Positions 1-6,071 of a stretch of 8,024 nucleotides of DNA are shown here, piece after piece. The translations under genes were made by a program, and so were the position numbers. How positions within the stretch are numbered: position 1 is the first letter of the stretch; each line of letters starts with the position of its first letter. This DNA comes from Desulfobacterales bacterium (GTDB lineage Bacteria > Desulfobacterota > Desulfobacteria > Desulfobacterales > Desulfosalsimonadaceae). The notes below the pieces were generated by a model. It was not told the origin of the DNA. It saw nothing but the letters and a program-made list of their open reading frames with translations, and searched no databases. Where the stretch lies: the NCBI GenBank assembly GCA_007127175.1, contig SKZX01000335.1:1-8024 (forward strand). The letters run 5' to 3'.

Positions 1-2
1 AT

Positions 3-164
3 AAAAAGCTCTCGGTGATCGCCAATGCGGGTCACATGGGGATTTTCAGATCGTCAAAAGTATTGGAAAATGACTATACGAATATCGCGTCCTTTATTCT
101 GAAACATAGCGATCCGGCGCCGGCCGGGGGGAAAGGGAAAAAAGACAAAAAAACGCCCCGGTGA
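3..164 (+). CDS. C-terminal end of an alpha/beta hydrolase, PhaC-like or PHA depolymerase-like (5' end outside window)
   Basis: Only the last 53 codons are present; the reading frame is open from base 3 to the TGA at 162-164. The translated tail contains NAGHMGIFRSSK, which closely matches the catalytic-histidine segment of the PhaC encoded later in this window (TGHIGIYVSSK). This indicates an alpha/beta hydrolase whose catalytic His lies about 43 residues from the end. A Lys- and Pro-rich tail follows (roughly the last 18 residues). In this neighbourhood it could be a second synthase-like protein, an intracellular PHA depolymerase or another acyl hydrolase; the nucleophile is outside the window, so these cannot be separated. 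Its stop codon abuts the stop codon of the convergent phaR gene. Confidence 0.7.
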   Translation, partial: KKLSVIANAGHMGIFRSSKVLENDYTNIASFILKHSDPAPAGGKGKKDKKTPR

Positions 165-692
165 TCAGCCGTCCGATGAATCGGGTTCTTTTTTCCGTTT
201 GCCGGTCGCCGGTTCGGCGCGTTTGGCGGTTCCGTCACTTGAGGGCGGATCCGGGAAAAATTGCTTGAAAAAAGATTGAAGCGGATTGTTTTCAGGGGTG
301 TTGGCCCTTGTCATGTCCGGCATCCCGGCACCCATTTCCAGCCACCGGTTGAACTGTTCGTCGGCGATGGTTTTGTAGGATATGTAGCTGGCGATCATCT
401 TCTCCAGGTGCTTGTTGAAAAAATCGGAAAGCATGTTTTCGCCGTAGCGTATGACAAGGTGCAAAAGAGAGGACGGCAGCAGCGCATTTTTCTTTTTTGC
501 CGCCTCCATAATGATCTGGGTCAGCGTAAAAGCGGTCATGTCCTCACCGGTATCCGCATCCTTTACCGTGACCCATCTTCCGTCCCGGATCATTACCGCC
601 ACGTCCTCCAGTGTCACGTAGACACTCTTTTCCGTATTGTAGAGGCGTCGGTTGGCATATTTTTTCAGAAGTATGGTGTTCGATTCCGGCAT
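165..692 (-). CDS. phaR: PhaR, polyhydroxyalkanoate synthesis repressor
   Basis: A 175-residue protein. Residues about 6-66 form the PHA accumulation regulator DNA-binding domain, with the hallmark run KKYANRRLYNTEKS and then YVTLEDVA, DADTGED and T..I. Residues about 70-112 match the PHB_acc domain (LPSSLLHLVIRYGENMLSDF). The remaining C-terminus is low-complexity, Pro/Lys-rich and probably disordered. Known PhaR proteins bind DNA upstream of phasin genes and their own gene, and are titrated off DNA by nascent PHA granules. The ATG is preceded on the - strand by AAGGGTGA as ribosome binding site. The gene is divergent from the phasin-phaE-phaC operon, which fits direct control of it and autoregulation. 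Family assignment is firm; the regulatory targets are inferred. Confidence 0.95.
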   Translation of the reverse strand: MPESNTILLKKYANRRLYNTEKSVYVTLEDVAVMIRDGRWVTVKDADTGEDMTAFTLTQIIMEAAKKKNALLPSSLLHLVIRYGENMLSDFFNKHLEKMIASYISYKTIADEQFNRWLEMGAGMPDMTRANTPENNPLQSFFKQFFPDPPSSDGTAKRAEPATGKRKKEPDSSDG

Positions 693-709
693 CGGCTCAC
701 CCTTTTTTG

Positions 710-720
710 TTACAGTGCAA
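710..720. promoter_or_regulatory. Imperfect PhaR-type inverted repeat near the phaR start
   Basis: The sequence TTAC-AGT-GCAA differs by one arm base from the perfect TTGC-N3-GCAA repeat at 842-852. It lies 18 bp upstream of the phaR start codon, where a bound repressor could block phaR expression. Alphaproteobacterial PhaR is reported to bind CTGC-N3-GCAG, which has the same TGC-N3-GCA core spacing. Assignment to PhaR is inference. Confidence 0.4.
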
Positions 721-757
721 TATACAATTCCGCCTGTTTGGATGGCGGGTGTATCTC

Positions 758-763
758 ATCATA
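758..763 (-). promoter_or_regulatory. Possible -10 element of the phaR promoter
   Basis: On the - strand this reads TATGAT, five of six matches to the sigma-70 -10 consensus, in an AT-rich stretch about 65 bp upstream of the phaR start. The best-spaced -35 is poor (TAATAA at 781-786), and a 14-bp AT palindrome overlaps it at 779-792. TATATT at 719-724 is an alternative -10. This is a weak candidate offered only because phaR needs a promoter in this gap. Confidence 0.25.
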
Positions 764-841
764 TATACTTAAGCTGCTTATTATTAATAATATCATGCTT
801 GCCTAAGATCAAGTGGAAAAACGCTTGGCCAAAGTTTTTTG

Positions 842-852
842 TTGCAATGCAA
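842..852. promoter_or_regulatory. Perfect inverted repeat TTGC-N3-GCAA, candidate PhaR operator
   Basis: TTGCAATGCAA is a perfect repeat apart from its central base. It sits just upstream of the TTGACA -35 element of the phasin promoter. A PhaR gene is transcribed divergently from the same intergenic region, and known PhaR sites have TGC-N3-GCA geometry. The repeat is directly visible; its use as a PhaR operator is inferred. Confidence 0.5.
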
Positions 853-857
853 AAAAA

Positions 858-868
858 TTGCTTGACAA
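858..868. promoter_or_regulatory. Imperfect TTGC-N3-GCAA repeat overlapping the -35 element
   Basis: TTGC-TTG-ACAA has one arm mismatch to the repeat at 842-852 and starts 16 bp after it, about one and a half helical turns. It contains the whole TTGACA hexamer at 862-867, so protein binding here would occlude RNA polymerase, as expected for a repressor. It may be a second operator half of the same PhaR site. Confidence 0.4.
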
Positions 869-890
869 GTTTTTTTTGCATCCTAACTTA
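862..890 (+). promoter_or_regulatory. Sigma-70-type promoter for the phasin-phaE-phaC operon
   Basis: A consensus -35 TTGACA occupies 862-867. The -10 is less clear: TAACTT at 884-889 gives a 16-bp spacer and three of six matches. Transcription would start near 896, leaving about 60 nt of leader before the phasin ATG. The -35 is embedded in PhaR-type repeats, which supports a repressed, strong-minus-35 promoter. The exact -10 is uncertain. Confidence 0.5.
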
Positions 891-895
891 TTACC

Positions 896-911
896 ATGAC
901 GTATTCGTCAT
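896..911. repeat. Perfect inverted repeat ATGACG-N4-CGTCAT at the predicted transcript start
   Basis: Two perfect 6-bp arms (896-901 and 906-911) flank TATT. The repeat lies where the phasin transcript would begin, so it could be an operator at +1 or a 5' stem-loop in the mRNA. Its sequence is unrelated to the TTGC-N3-GCAA repeats, so it may mark a second regulator. No known protein is assigned. Confidence 0.45.
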
Positions 912-954
912 ATTGAAAAATACCGTTACATTTTTAATTTAAAGGAGAAAGACC

Positions 955-1215
955 ATGATCAACAACAAGGAAATGCTCAAGCAGATGATCGAGTTCAACA
1001 AGACCATGTTTTTCGACAATGCGATCAAAACCATGAAGCTTTCCCAGGAACAGGGGGAGAAAATGCTGAACACGGTCCTGGATCAGGCGACCTGGCTGCC
1101 GGCCGAAGGGAAAAAGGCCGTTGCCGAATGGTTGAAGGCCTACAAAAAAGGTGTTGACGAGTTCAAGTCGTCTGTGGACGACCAGTACAAGAAAGTGGAG
1201 GAATATCTGTCCTGA
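955..1215 (+). CDS. Small phasin-like PHA granule-associated protein
   Basis: An 86-residue, Cys-free, wholly helical-looking protein with no signal peptide or membrane segment. The pattern P-A-E-G-K-K near 49-54, then EWLKAYKKGVDEFK (58-71) and VDDQYKKVEEYL (74-85), is typical of the phasin family, amphipathic proteins that coat PHA granules and set their size. It is shorter than many proteobacterial phasins (often 110-190 residues). The start is supported by AAAGGAG at 941-947, seven bases before the ATG. It is first in the operon, directly behind the candidate PhaR-controlled promoter, the usual position and control mode for a phasin. The family is inferred from pattern and context; it could instead be a phasin-like synthase activator. 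Confidence 0.8.
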   Translation: MINNKEMLKQMIEFNKTMFFDNAIKTMKLSQEQGEKMLNTVLDQATWLPAEGKKAVAEWLKAYKKGVDEFKSSVDDQYKKVEEYLS

Positions 1216-1274
1216 AAACCCCATTGCCGGTCACTTTCTGTATGGCGTAAAGGTTTAAAAAAAGAGGTTATCGT

Positions 1275-2180
1275 ATGGCGGACCCCTCAGATCAGGCGTT
1301 TGATCCCAATACGTTTTTTCAGCAATGGATGCAGTCCATGGCGGGCACATGGACGGGTATGCTCGCACCCCCTCGCCGGCCTTCCGGCGAAGGGGACGCG
1401 TCCGCCGGAGAGGGTCCTGAAGCGGGTTTAGGGGAAAAACCCGGGGACCCTTCCCTTGAAGCGGCACTGCGGTTTGCGAAAACAACGGCTGCGGCATTCA
1501 GTGACCCGGGGAAGTGGAGCGAGATGTTTTCCGGGGTTAACGCCATGCCCCATGTTTTTTTGAGCATGATGCAGCCCATGGTTGAGAACATGGCTGGCAT
1601 GCACCGGAAATGGCTCGAAAAAGCGACGTCTTTCGGGAAATTGCCCGATGATTTTGACCTGGGGCATCTTGAGCAGGAATCGTTGGCCATATTCGACCGC
1701 ACCTTTGACGCGGAGTTCAAAAAGCTGCTCAATATCCCCCAGCTCGGCCCGGCCAGGGAATCCCAGGAGAAGCTGAACCGCTATTTCGAACATTTTAACC
1801 GGCTGCAATCCGCGCTTGCCGGATTTCTGCGTCAACTCTACGGGCCGTTGAAGGGCGCCTACGAGGCGTTTCAGGGGCGGCTGGCCGATATGATGGAGGC
1901 TGGTGAGCTGCCGGACAACGCCAAATCCTATTACCAGCTCTGGCTGAAAACCCTTGAAGGGTTTTACATGACAAAATTGAGATCCCCGGAATTTCTTGAG
2001 GCGCTCTCAGAAACGCTTGGTGCAGCCGCCCATTACACGCAGAGCAAAAAAGACCTTCAAAATGACCTGATGCGCCGTTTTTCCCTGCCGTCTCATGCCG
2101 ATGTCAACGCCCTTTACAAGGATCTGTACGACGTGAAAAAACGGCTGAAGGCCATTGAGGAGCGGATTAAAAAAAAATGA
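1275..2180 (+). CDS. phaE: PhaE, class III PHA synthase subunit
   Basis: A 301-residue protein matching the PhaE subunit, which partners PhaC in class III synthases and is needed for full polymerase activity. Visible blocks are an N-terminal FFQQWMQSMAGTW (14-26), a Pro/Gly/Glu-rich low-complexity linker (about 32-59), the helical core with LLNIPQLGPARESQEK (151-166), the segment YYQLWLKTLEGFYMTKL (219-235) followed by SPEFLEALSETL, and a C-terminal LPSHADVNAL then charged coiled coil ending in IKKK (271-301). These last two blocks are the most typical of the family. AAAGAGG at 1261-1267 supports the ATG. It lies about 60 bp after the phasin and 65 bp before phaC, consistent with co-transcription. 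The protein is somewhat shorter than the Allochromatium-type PhaE (about 355 residues). Confidence 0.92.
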   Translation: MADPSDQAFDPNTFFQQWMQSMAGTWTGMLAPPRRPSGEGDASAGEGPEAGLGEKPGDPSLEAALRFAKTTAAAFSDPGKWSEMFSGVNAMPHVFLSMMQPMVENMAGMHRKWLEKATSFGKLPDDFDLGHLEQESLAIFDRTFDAEFKKLLNIPQLGPARESQEKLNRYFEHFNRLQSALAGFLRQLYGPLKGAYEAFQGRLADMMEAGELPDNAKSYYQLWLKTLEGFYMTKLRSPEFLEALSETLGAAAHYTQSKKDLQNDLMRRFSLPSHADVNALYKDLYDVKKRLKAIEERIKKK

Positions 2181-2242
2181 CCAGTAATGCGGCTCAGGCA
2201 TCCAATGCCAGGCCGGCAGCCATGAAACCGCACCAGAGGTGA
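2177..2242 (+). other. 21-codon reading frame bridging phaE and phaC; translation uncertain
   Basis: An ATG at 2177 overlaps the phaE stop codon (ATGA). The frame runs 21 codons to a TGA at 2240-2242, four bases before the phaC ATG. It is in the same frame as phaC, so a single stop codon separates the two. The phaC ribosome binding site AGAGGTG (2235-2241) sits over its end. It could be a coupling element that passes ribosomes from phaE to phaC, or chance. No recognisable peptide and no good ribosome binding site of its own beyond the A-rich end of phaE. Confidence 0.2.
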
Positions 2243-2245
2243 TTC

Positions 2246-3334
2246 ATGAAAAAATCGGGCGTACCCGTTGATGTGATTCTGGCGAAACTGGCCGAGGAAA
2301 CCGGAAAAACCCGGGGCCGCGTGCAGAAAGCCTCTGAGGTGCTGCTTTCCCCCCTCGATACCGGGATCGCCCGGACGCCTTATGAAGTGGTGCATACCGA
2401 AGACCGGGTTGCGCTTAAGTACTACCGTCCGTCAAAGCGCCCGGCAAAGCGCGTCAAAACGCCGTTGCTGATTGTCTACGCCCTGATCAACCGGGAAACC
2501 ATGCTCGATCTTCAGCCGGGCAGAAGCGTTGCCCACACCATGATGGACAGCGGCATCGACCTGTACATGATTGACTGGGGATATCCCGCTGAAAAAGATA
2601 AATTTCAGACCATTGATGATCACGTCAACGGGTATGTCGACACCATGGTCGATGTCATCCGCAAGCGCCACAACGTCGATCGGATTAATCTTATGGGCGT
2701 CTGCATGGGCGGGACTTTTTCCCTTATTTATACCGCACTCCATCCGGATAAAATAAAAAACCTGATCACAACCGTTACGCCGTCGAATTTTGACACAGAC
2801 CAGGGACTGCTCCATATCTGGATGAAACACATAGATCCCGGCCTGCTGATGGGGGCTTACGGCAACATGCCCGGCGACATCATGAATATCGGCTTTCTGC
2901 TTTTAAACCCGGCCCGCCTGATGCTGGACAAGTATATCGGTTTCATGGAAAACGCCGATGACAAAAATTTCGTGGAAAATTTCGTACGGATGGAAAAATG
3001 GATATTCGACAGCCCGGATGTGCCGGGCGAGACCTTTCGGCAGTTTGTGGTGGACTGCTATCAGAAAAACCTGTTGATCCAGAATCAGATGGAAGTGGGC
3101 GGCCAATTGGTCGATTTGAAGAACATTACCGTCCCCTTGCTCAATATTTACGGTAAATTCGATCACCTGGTCCCGCCCGGGGCATGCGACCAACTGACCC
3201 GCAGTGTGGGGAGTGCGGATGTCGAGGATGTCTGCCTGGAAACCGGCCATATCGGGATTTATGTCAGTTCAAAAACCCAGAAAGCGTTTGTTCCGAAAAT
3301 TATCCGATGGCTTAAAAAGCGGGACGGAAAATAA
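2246..3334 (+). CDS. phaC: PhaC, class III polyhydroxyalkanoate synthase catalytic subunit
   Basis: A 362-residue alpha/beta-hydrolase-fold PHA synthase that polymerises (R)-3-hydroxyacyl-CoA at the granule surface. The lipase-like box GVCMGG (151-156) gives nucleophile Cys153. YGKFDHLVPP (302-311) gives Asp306, and TGHIGIYVSS (333-342) gives His335. The spacings Cys-Asp 153 and Asp-His 29 equal those of the Allochromatium vinosum enzyme (Cys149, Asp302, His331). The MIDWGYP motif (108-114) is also typical. Length fits class III (about 355 residues) rather than class I or II (about 560-590), agreeing with the adjacent phaE. AGAGGTG at 2235-2241 supports this ATG. All catalytic residues are present, so the gene appears intact. 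Confidence 0.96.
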   Translation: MKKSGVPVDVILAKLAEETGKTRGRVQKASEVLLSPLDTGIARTPYEVVHTEDRVALKYYRPSKRPAKRVKTPLLIVYALINRETMLDLQPGRSVAHTMMDSGIDLYMIDWGYPAEKDKFQTIDDHVNGYVDTMVDVIRKRHNVDRINLMGVCMGGTFSLIYTALHPDKIKNLITTVTPSNFDTDQGLLHIWMKHIDPGLLMGAYGNMPGDIMNIGFLLLNPARLMLDKYIGFMENADDKNFVENFVRMEKWIFDSPDVPGETFRQFVVDCYQKNLLIQNQMEVGGQLVDLKNITVPLLNIYGKFDHLVPPGACDQLTRSVGSADVEDVCLETGHIGIYVSSKTQKAFVPKIIRWLKKRDGK

Positions 3335-3344
3335 GGAGATCCAC

Positions 3345-4391
3345 ATGGCGCACGATACGGATTATTTTCAAAACCTGTGCAGGGTCAGCCGGGCGTTTAG
3401 CACTGCCCTGAAAAAAAAGCAATTGCTGGAATTGATTGTAAACATTGCGGTCGAGACCATGAGCGCCAAAGCGGCCTGTCTGTTTCTGAAAGGTGAGGAC
3501 CCGGACCTCTTTGTCCCGGCAGCTCAGAAAGGGCTTTCTGACGATTACCTGCATATAGCCCCGGAAAAAGCAAAAGACCGGATCGAAGATCTGGTGAAAA
3601 ACGGTTATCTGGCCATTCCAGACGCCACGAAAGACGCCCGGGCCGAAAACCGGAAAGTCAAAAAAGCGGAAGGCATCGCCTCCATACTGGTGGTGCCGGT
3701 AATGGTTCACGACCGGCCCATTGGTGTTCTCGCCCTATACACAGCCGAGCGCCGAGACTTTTCAGAAGCCGATATCGCTTTTCTGACCGCTCTTGCCGAC
3801 CAGGGCGGCATTGCCGTGGACCGGGCCCGCCTGATCGAGCATATCCGCAAAAACACCAAGCTTTTCTACGACCTTTCCGCGGCCATAAACGCGTCGCTGG
3901 ATATCCGGCAGATCATGACCACCCTGACCAAGGACCTGTCGCGCGCATTTGGCGCAAAAGGCGTGACGGTCCAGTTGATCGATAACGAAGACCTTGCCCT
4001 TAAAGGGGTCAGCAGCCATGGATTGCGGGAGCCGCTTGTAAAAGCGGTATCCGGCCATAAAGAAAAGGGCGTCACAGAGGCGTTAAAGGGGAAAACAACG
4101 GTTGCCCCGACGGTCCGGTCCGATACCGGGCAAGCCGATTCGGGCGCCTATGCCAAAGCGGGCATCGCAACGGTCATCAGTGCGCCCATCCGGTCGGGAG
4201 ACGCCGTTATCGGTGTGCTGCGGATATATTTTGGCAGCCCGCGCGATTTTTATGACGATGAAATCATGATGATCAGCGCTTTTGCCGACCAGGCCGGCCT
4301 GGCCATCCAGAATGCCGCCCGTCATGTCCAGGTTGAAAATGATTTGAAAGATCTCAAGGACGACCTCTGGAGCCATCGCTCCTGGTTTTAA
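3345..4391 (+). CDS. Tandem GAF-domain protein without an output domain
   Basis: A 348-residue soluble protein. After an N-terminal helix, GAF domain 1 covers about residues 25-165 (core strands around ACLFLKG, SILVVPVM, RPIGVLALY, then FSEADIAFLTALADQGGIAV). GAF domain 2 covers about 185-325 (VTVQLID, ISAPI, AVIGVLRIYF, then FYDDEIMMISAFADQAGLAI). A short charged tail follows; no histidine kinase, GGDEF, phosphatase or DNA-binding domain is seen. GAF domains bind small ligands such as cyclic nucleotides, haem or metabolites, but no ligand can be named here. An upstream ATG at 3204 lies inside phaC; the ATG at 3345 is preferred because TAAGGAG (3332-3338) precedes it by six bases. It begins 10 bp after phaC, so co-expression with the synthase is very likely and a regulatory role in PHA metabolism is possible but unproven. 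Confidence 0.88.
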   Translation: MAHDTDYFQNLCRVSRAFSTALKKKQLLELIVNIAVETMSAKAACLFLKGEDPDLFVPAAQKGLSDDYLHIAPEKAKDRIEDLVKNGYLAIPDATKDARAENRKVKKAEGIASILVVPVMVHDRPIGVLALYTAERRDFSEADIAFLTALADQGGIAVDRARLIEHIRKNTKLFYDLSAAINASLDIRQIMTTLTKDLSRAFGAKGVTVQLIDNEDLALKGVSSHGLREPLVKAVSGHKEKGVTEALKGKTTVAPTVRSDTGQADSGAYAKAGIATVISAPIRSGDAVIGVLRIYFGSPRDFYDDEIMMISAFADQAGLAIQNAARHVQVENDLKDLKDDLWSHRSWF

Positions 4392-4413
4392 TTCGATTGG
4401 TTTTCACCGGAGA

Positions 4414-4459
4414 CGGGGTTGCGGCCGGGCCATGTTTTACCCCGGACAGGGGAAACCCC
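4414..4459 (+). other. Two inverted repeats in the gap before the small protein gene
   Basis: CGGGGT (4414-4419) pairs with ACCCCG (4439-4444) around a 19-base loop, and GGGGAAACCCC (4449-4459) is a perfect short hairpin. Neither is followed by a T-run, so they are not clear intrinsic terminators. They end 26 bases before the next ATG and could form leader structure or protect an mRNA end between the GAF gene and the small gene. Confidence 0.3.
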
Positions 4460-4485
4460 ATTAACAAAACAACAGGAGGCTTAAA

Positions 4486-4680
4486 ATGATCTGCAGTTTA
4501 TCCAACCTCAAAGCGCAGGAACTCGATCAGATCCGTGCCCTGGAAACCGAGCTGGGGCAGCCGCTTCTGGCCTTTTCGTGCCACAGCATCCGGCCGGCTG
4601 TCGTAGACGATGCGCAGCTCAAAAAAATTGAAGACCTTGAAAAGCAGCTGGGCATGTCCCTGCTGGCGGTCGAGGCCTGA
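4486..4680 (+). CDS. Small two-repeat helical protein of unknown function
   Basis: A 64-residue protein with a near-ideal ribosome binding site (AGGAGG at 4474-4479, six bases before the ATG). I do not recognise a named family. It is made of two copies of one motif, L..I..LE..LG..LLA, at residues 13-29 and 45-61, offset by 32 residues. Nine positions are identical across the 21-residue alignment (12-32 against 44-64): Leu13/45, Ile16/48, Leu19/51, Glu20/52, Leu23/55, Gly24/56, Leu27/59, Leu28/60 and Ala29/61. The linker contains SCHSIRP, and Cys3 and Cys32 are the only cysteines. No signal peptide. The spacing of hydrophobic residues suggests paired helices or a dimerising hairpin. It follows the GAF gene by about 95 bp on the same strand and may belong to the PHA operon. 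Confidence 0.75.
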   Translation: MICSLSNLKAQELDQIRALETELGQPLLAFSCHSIRPAVVDDAQLKKIEDLEKQLGMSLLAVEA

Positions 4681-4754
4681 GCGCCGGCCGGCTGCGGGCG
4701 CCTGAAGAAGTGATGGCGCATCGATTTTCCGTCAGCTGAGCAGCTTCATGGGTT

Positions 4755-6065
4755 CTAAAATGTTTTTCGGAATCCCAGAAGAACCTGGTGTGTGGTGTAG
4801 CTGTAGGCGGCGGCGTTGGATTCGTTGTCGGTGAGACGGTACTCCGCAAAGATATCAAAGCGGTCGGCAACACGGTATTCGCCTTGCAGGGAAAGCGAAA
4901 GGCGGTCGTCCTCGCGCTTGTAGCGAACCGTCGTGCCGTTCTCGGTGAATTCCCGGTTGGCATCGGGATAGATGCTTCTGCGGAATTCCCCCCGCAGGTC
5001 GAAACGCCACTTTCTGCTGACCGGATAAGTGATGCCGGCATGGACCTTGTGGCGCAATGGGGAGTAGCTGAAAAAATAGCCTTCGTCTTTCAGGTCCTTG
5101 CGGTTGTTGTATTCAACTTCATACCCGCTGTATATGCTGCTGTTTTTAAGGGGACTGCGCAACTCGACAGCAGTGCGGTTTCGGATACCGGTCAGGTAGT
5201 TATAGGCATTTTCGGCTGCAACCCAACCCAGTGCATTGACAAGCCTGAGCCGGAGGTCCTTGACGCTGCGGTCAAGGGCCAGTTGCAGCGTGGGTGTGGC
5301 CGCATAAAAACCGTTGTCTTCAAAATCCGCGTAAACGCCCAACCCTGCCCGCGTGTGCCATTTGTCGTATCGCTTGTCACGGGTCGCACCGGCAAAAAGC
5401 ATTCCGAAATTGTAATCGCTGACATCAGCGTAGAAGCGGGCGTAGGCTGCCGCATCAACACGCAACCCGTCGCTGTAATCGCCCCGGAGGTATCGTCCGC
5501 CAAAGGCATACAGATCGGTAAACACGTCGCTTTTTTTGCTGACCCGGCTCAGGTTGTTGTCGGGGGCCATCACCGCGTTGTCATCGTAGCCCGCGGATAT
5601 GGAGATCAGGCCGTACCAGCGGCGCACACTTTCGTCGGCCGCGGCGGGTCCCAGTTCCCGGCACTTCAGTGCCGCCCGTTGATAGATCCGGGAGTCGGGG
5701 GCCGCCGCATTGTAAGCACTGGTATAATGGTGATATGCGGCTTCCCGGTCCCCCCTGGCCTCGGCCGTCAGTCCCAGGTTGTAAAGCGCCAGTGGTTTCC
5801 AGTCGGGGATTTGTGCCAGTTTTTGAAATTGTGCTTCCGCCGCCTCGTATCGGGCCGTCTTGTAATAGGACGCCCCCAGGTTGTAGCGCAGGTTCGGTGT
5901 ATCCATTCCTGCGCTGAGGGCCTGTTTAAAAAAGCTCAGGGCGTCCTCGTATTTTTCCGCCTGAAATGCGTCAATGCCGGCCCGGTACCATTCGGTGCCA
6001 TCTGCAGCAGCAATAGCGGGAACAAAGAGGATCAGAAGCAGCCAGCACCGGATTCGCCTTTGCAT
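4755..6065 (-). CDS. TPR-containing outer-membrane beta-barrel protein
   Basis: A 436-residue exported protein. Residues 1-21 are a signal peptide (basic start, LLLILFV core, AIAA-A cleavage region). Residues about 23-125 hold three TPR-like helix pairs (WYRAGIDAFQAEKYEDAL; NLRYNLGASYYKTARYEAA; ALYNLGLTAEARGDREAA). From about 148 to 436 alternating aromatic/polar strands (such as GLISISAGYDDN, VHAGITYPV, FDIFAEYRL, HQVLLGFRKTF) point to a beta-barrel, and the last residue is Phe, the usual signal for outer-membrane assembly. The TPR-then-barrel layout resembles Slam proteins and some exopolysaccharide or export porins, but I see no decisive family signature. The ATG follows the preceding gene by six bases with a poor ribosome binding site, suggesting translational coupling. 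Last gene of the sigma-factor cassette. Confidence 0.85.
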   Translation of the reverse strand: MQRRIRCWLLLILFVPAIAAADGTEWYRAGIDAFQAEKYEDALSFFKQALSAGMDTPNLRYNLGASYYKTARYEAAEAQFQKLAQIPDWKPLALYNLGLTAEARGDREAAYHHYTSAYNAAAPDSRIYQRAALKCRELGPAAADESVRRWYGLISISAGYDDNAVMAPDNNLSRVSKKSDVFTDLYAFGGRYLRGDYSDGLRVDAAAYARFYADVSDYNFGMLFAGATRDKRYDKWHTRAGLGVYADFEDNGFYAATPTLQLALDRSVKDLRLRLVNALGWVAAENAYNYLTGIRNRTAVELRSPLKNSSIYSGYEVEYNNRKDLKDEGYFFSYSPLRHKVHAGITYPVSRKWRFDLRGEFRRSIYPDANREFTENGTTVRYKREDDRLSLSLQGEYRVADRFDIFAEYRLTDNESNAAAYSYTTHQVLLGFRKTF

Positions 6066-6071
6066 GAGGCG

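Noticed and set aside
261..942. Overlapping + strand open frames across phaR and its promoter
   Set aside because: They run antisense to the well-supported phaR coding region or through the AT-rich control region, with no recognisable domains.
2240..2242. UGA before phaC as selenocysteine or programmed read-through
   Set aside because: A good ribosome binding site and ATG follow immediately and PhaC is full-length without the extension; no selenocysteine element was recognised.
3204..3344. Extended start for the GAF protein inside phaC
   Set aside because: It would overlap 131 bp of phaC and lacks a good ribosome binding site, while TAAGGAG precedes the ATG at 3345 at proper spacing.
4681..4754. 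Intrinsic terminator between the convergent small protein and outer-membrane protein genes
   Set aside because: GC-rich inverted segments (near 4681-4702) and AGCTG-AG-CAGCT are present, but loops are poor and no T-run follows on either strand.
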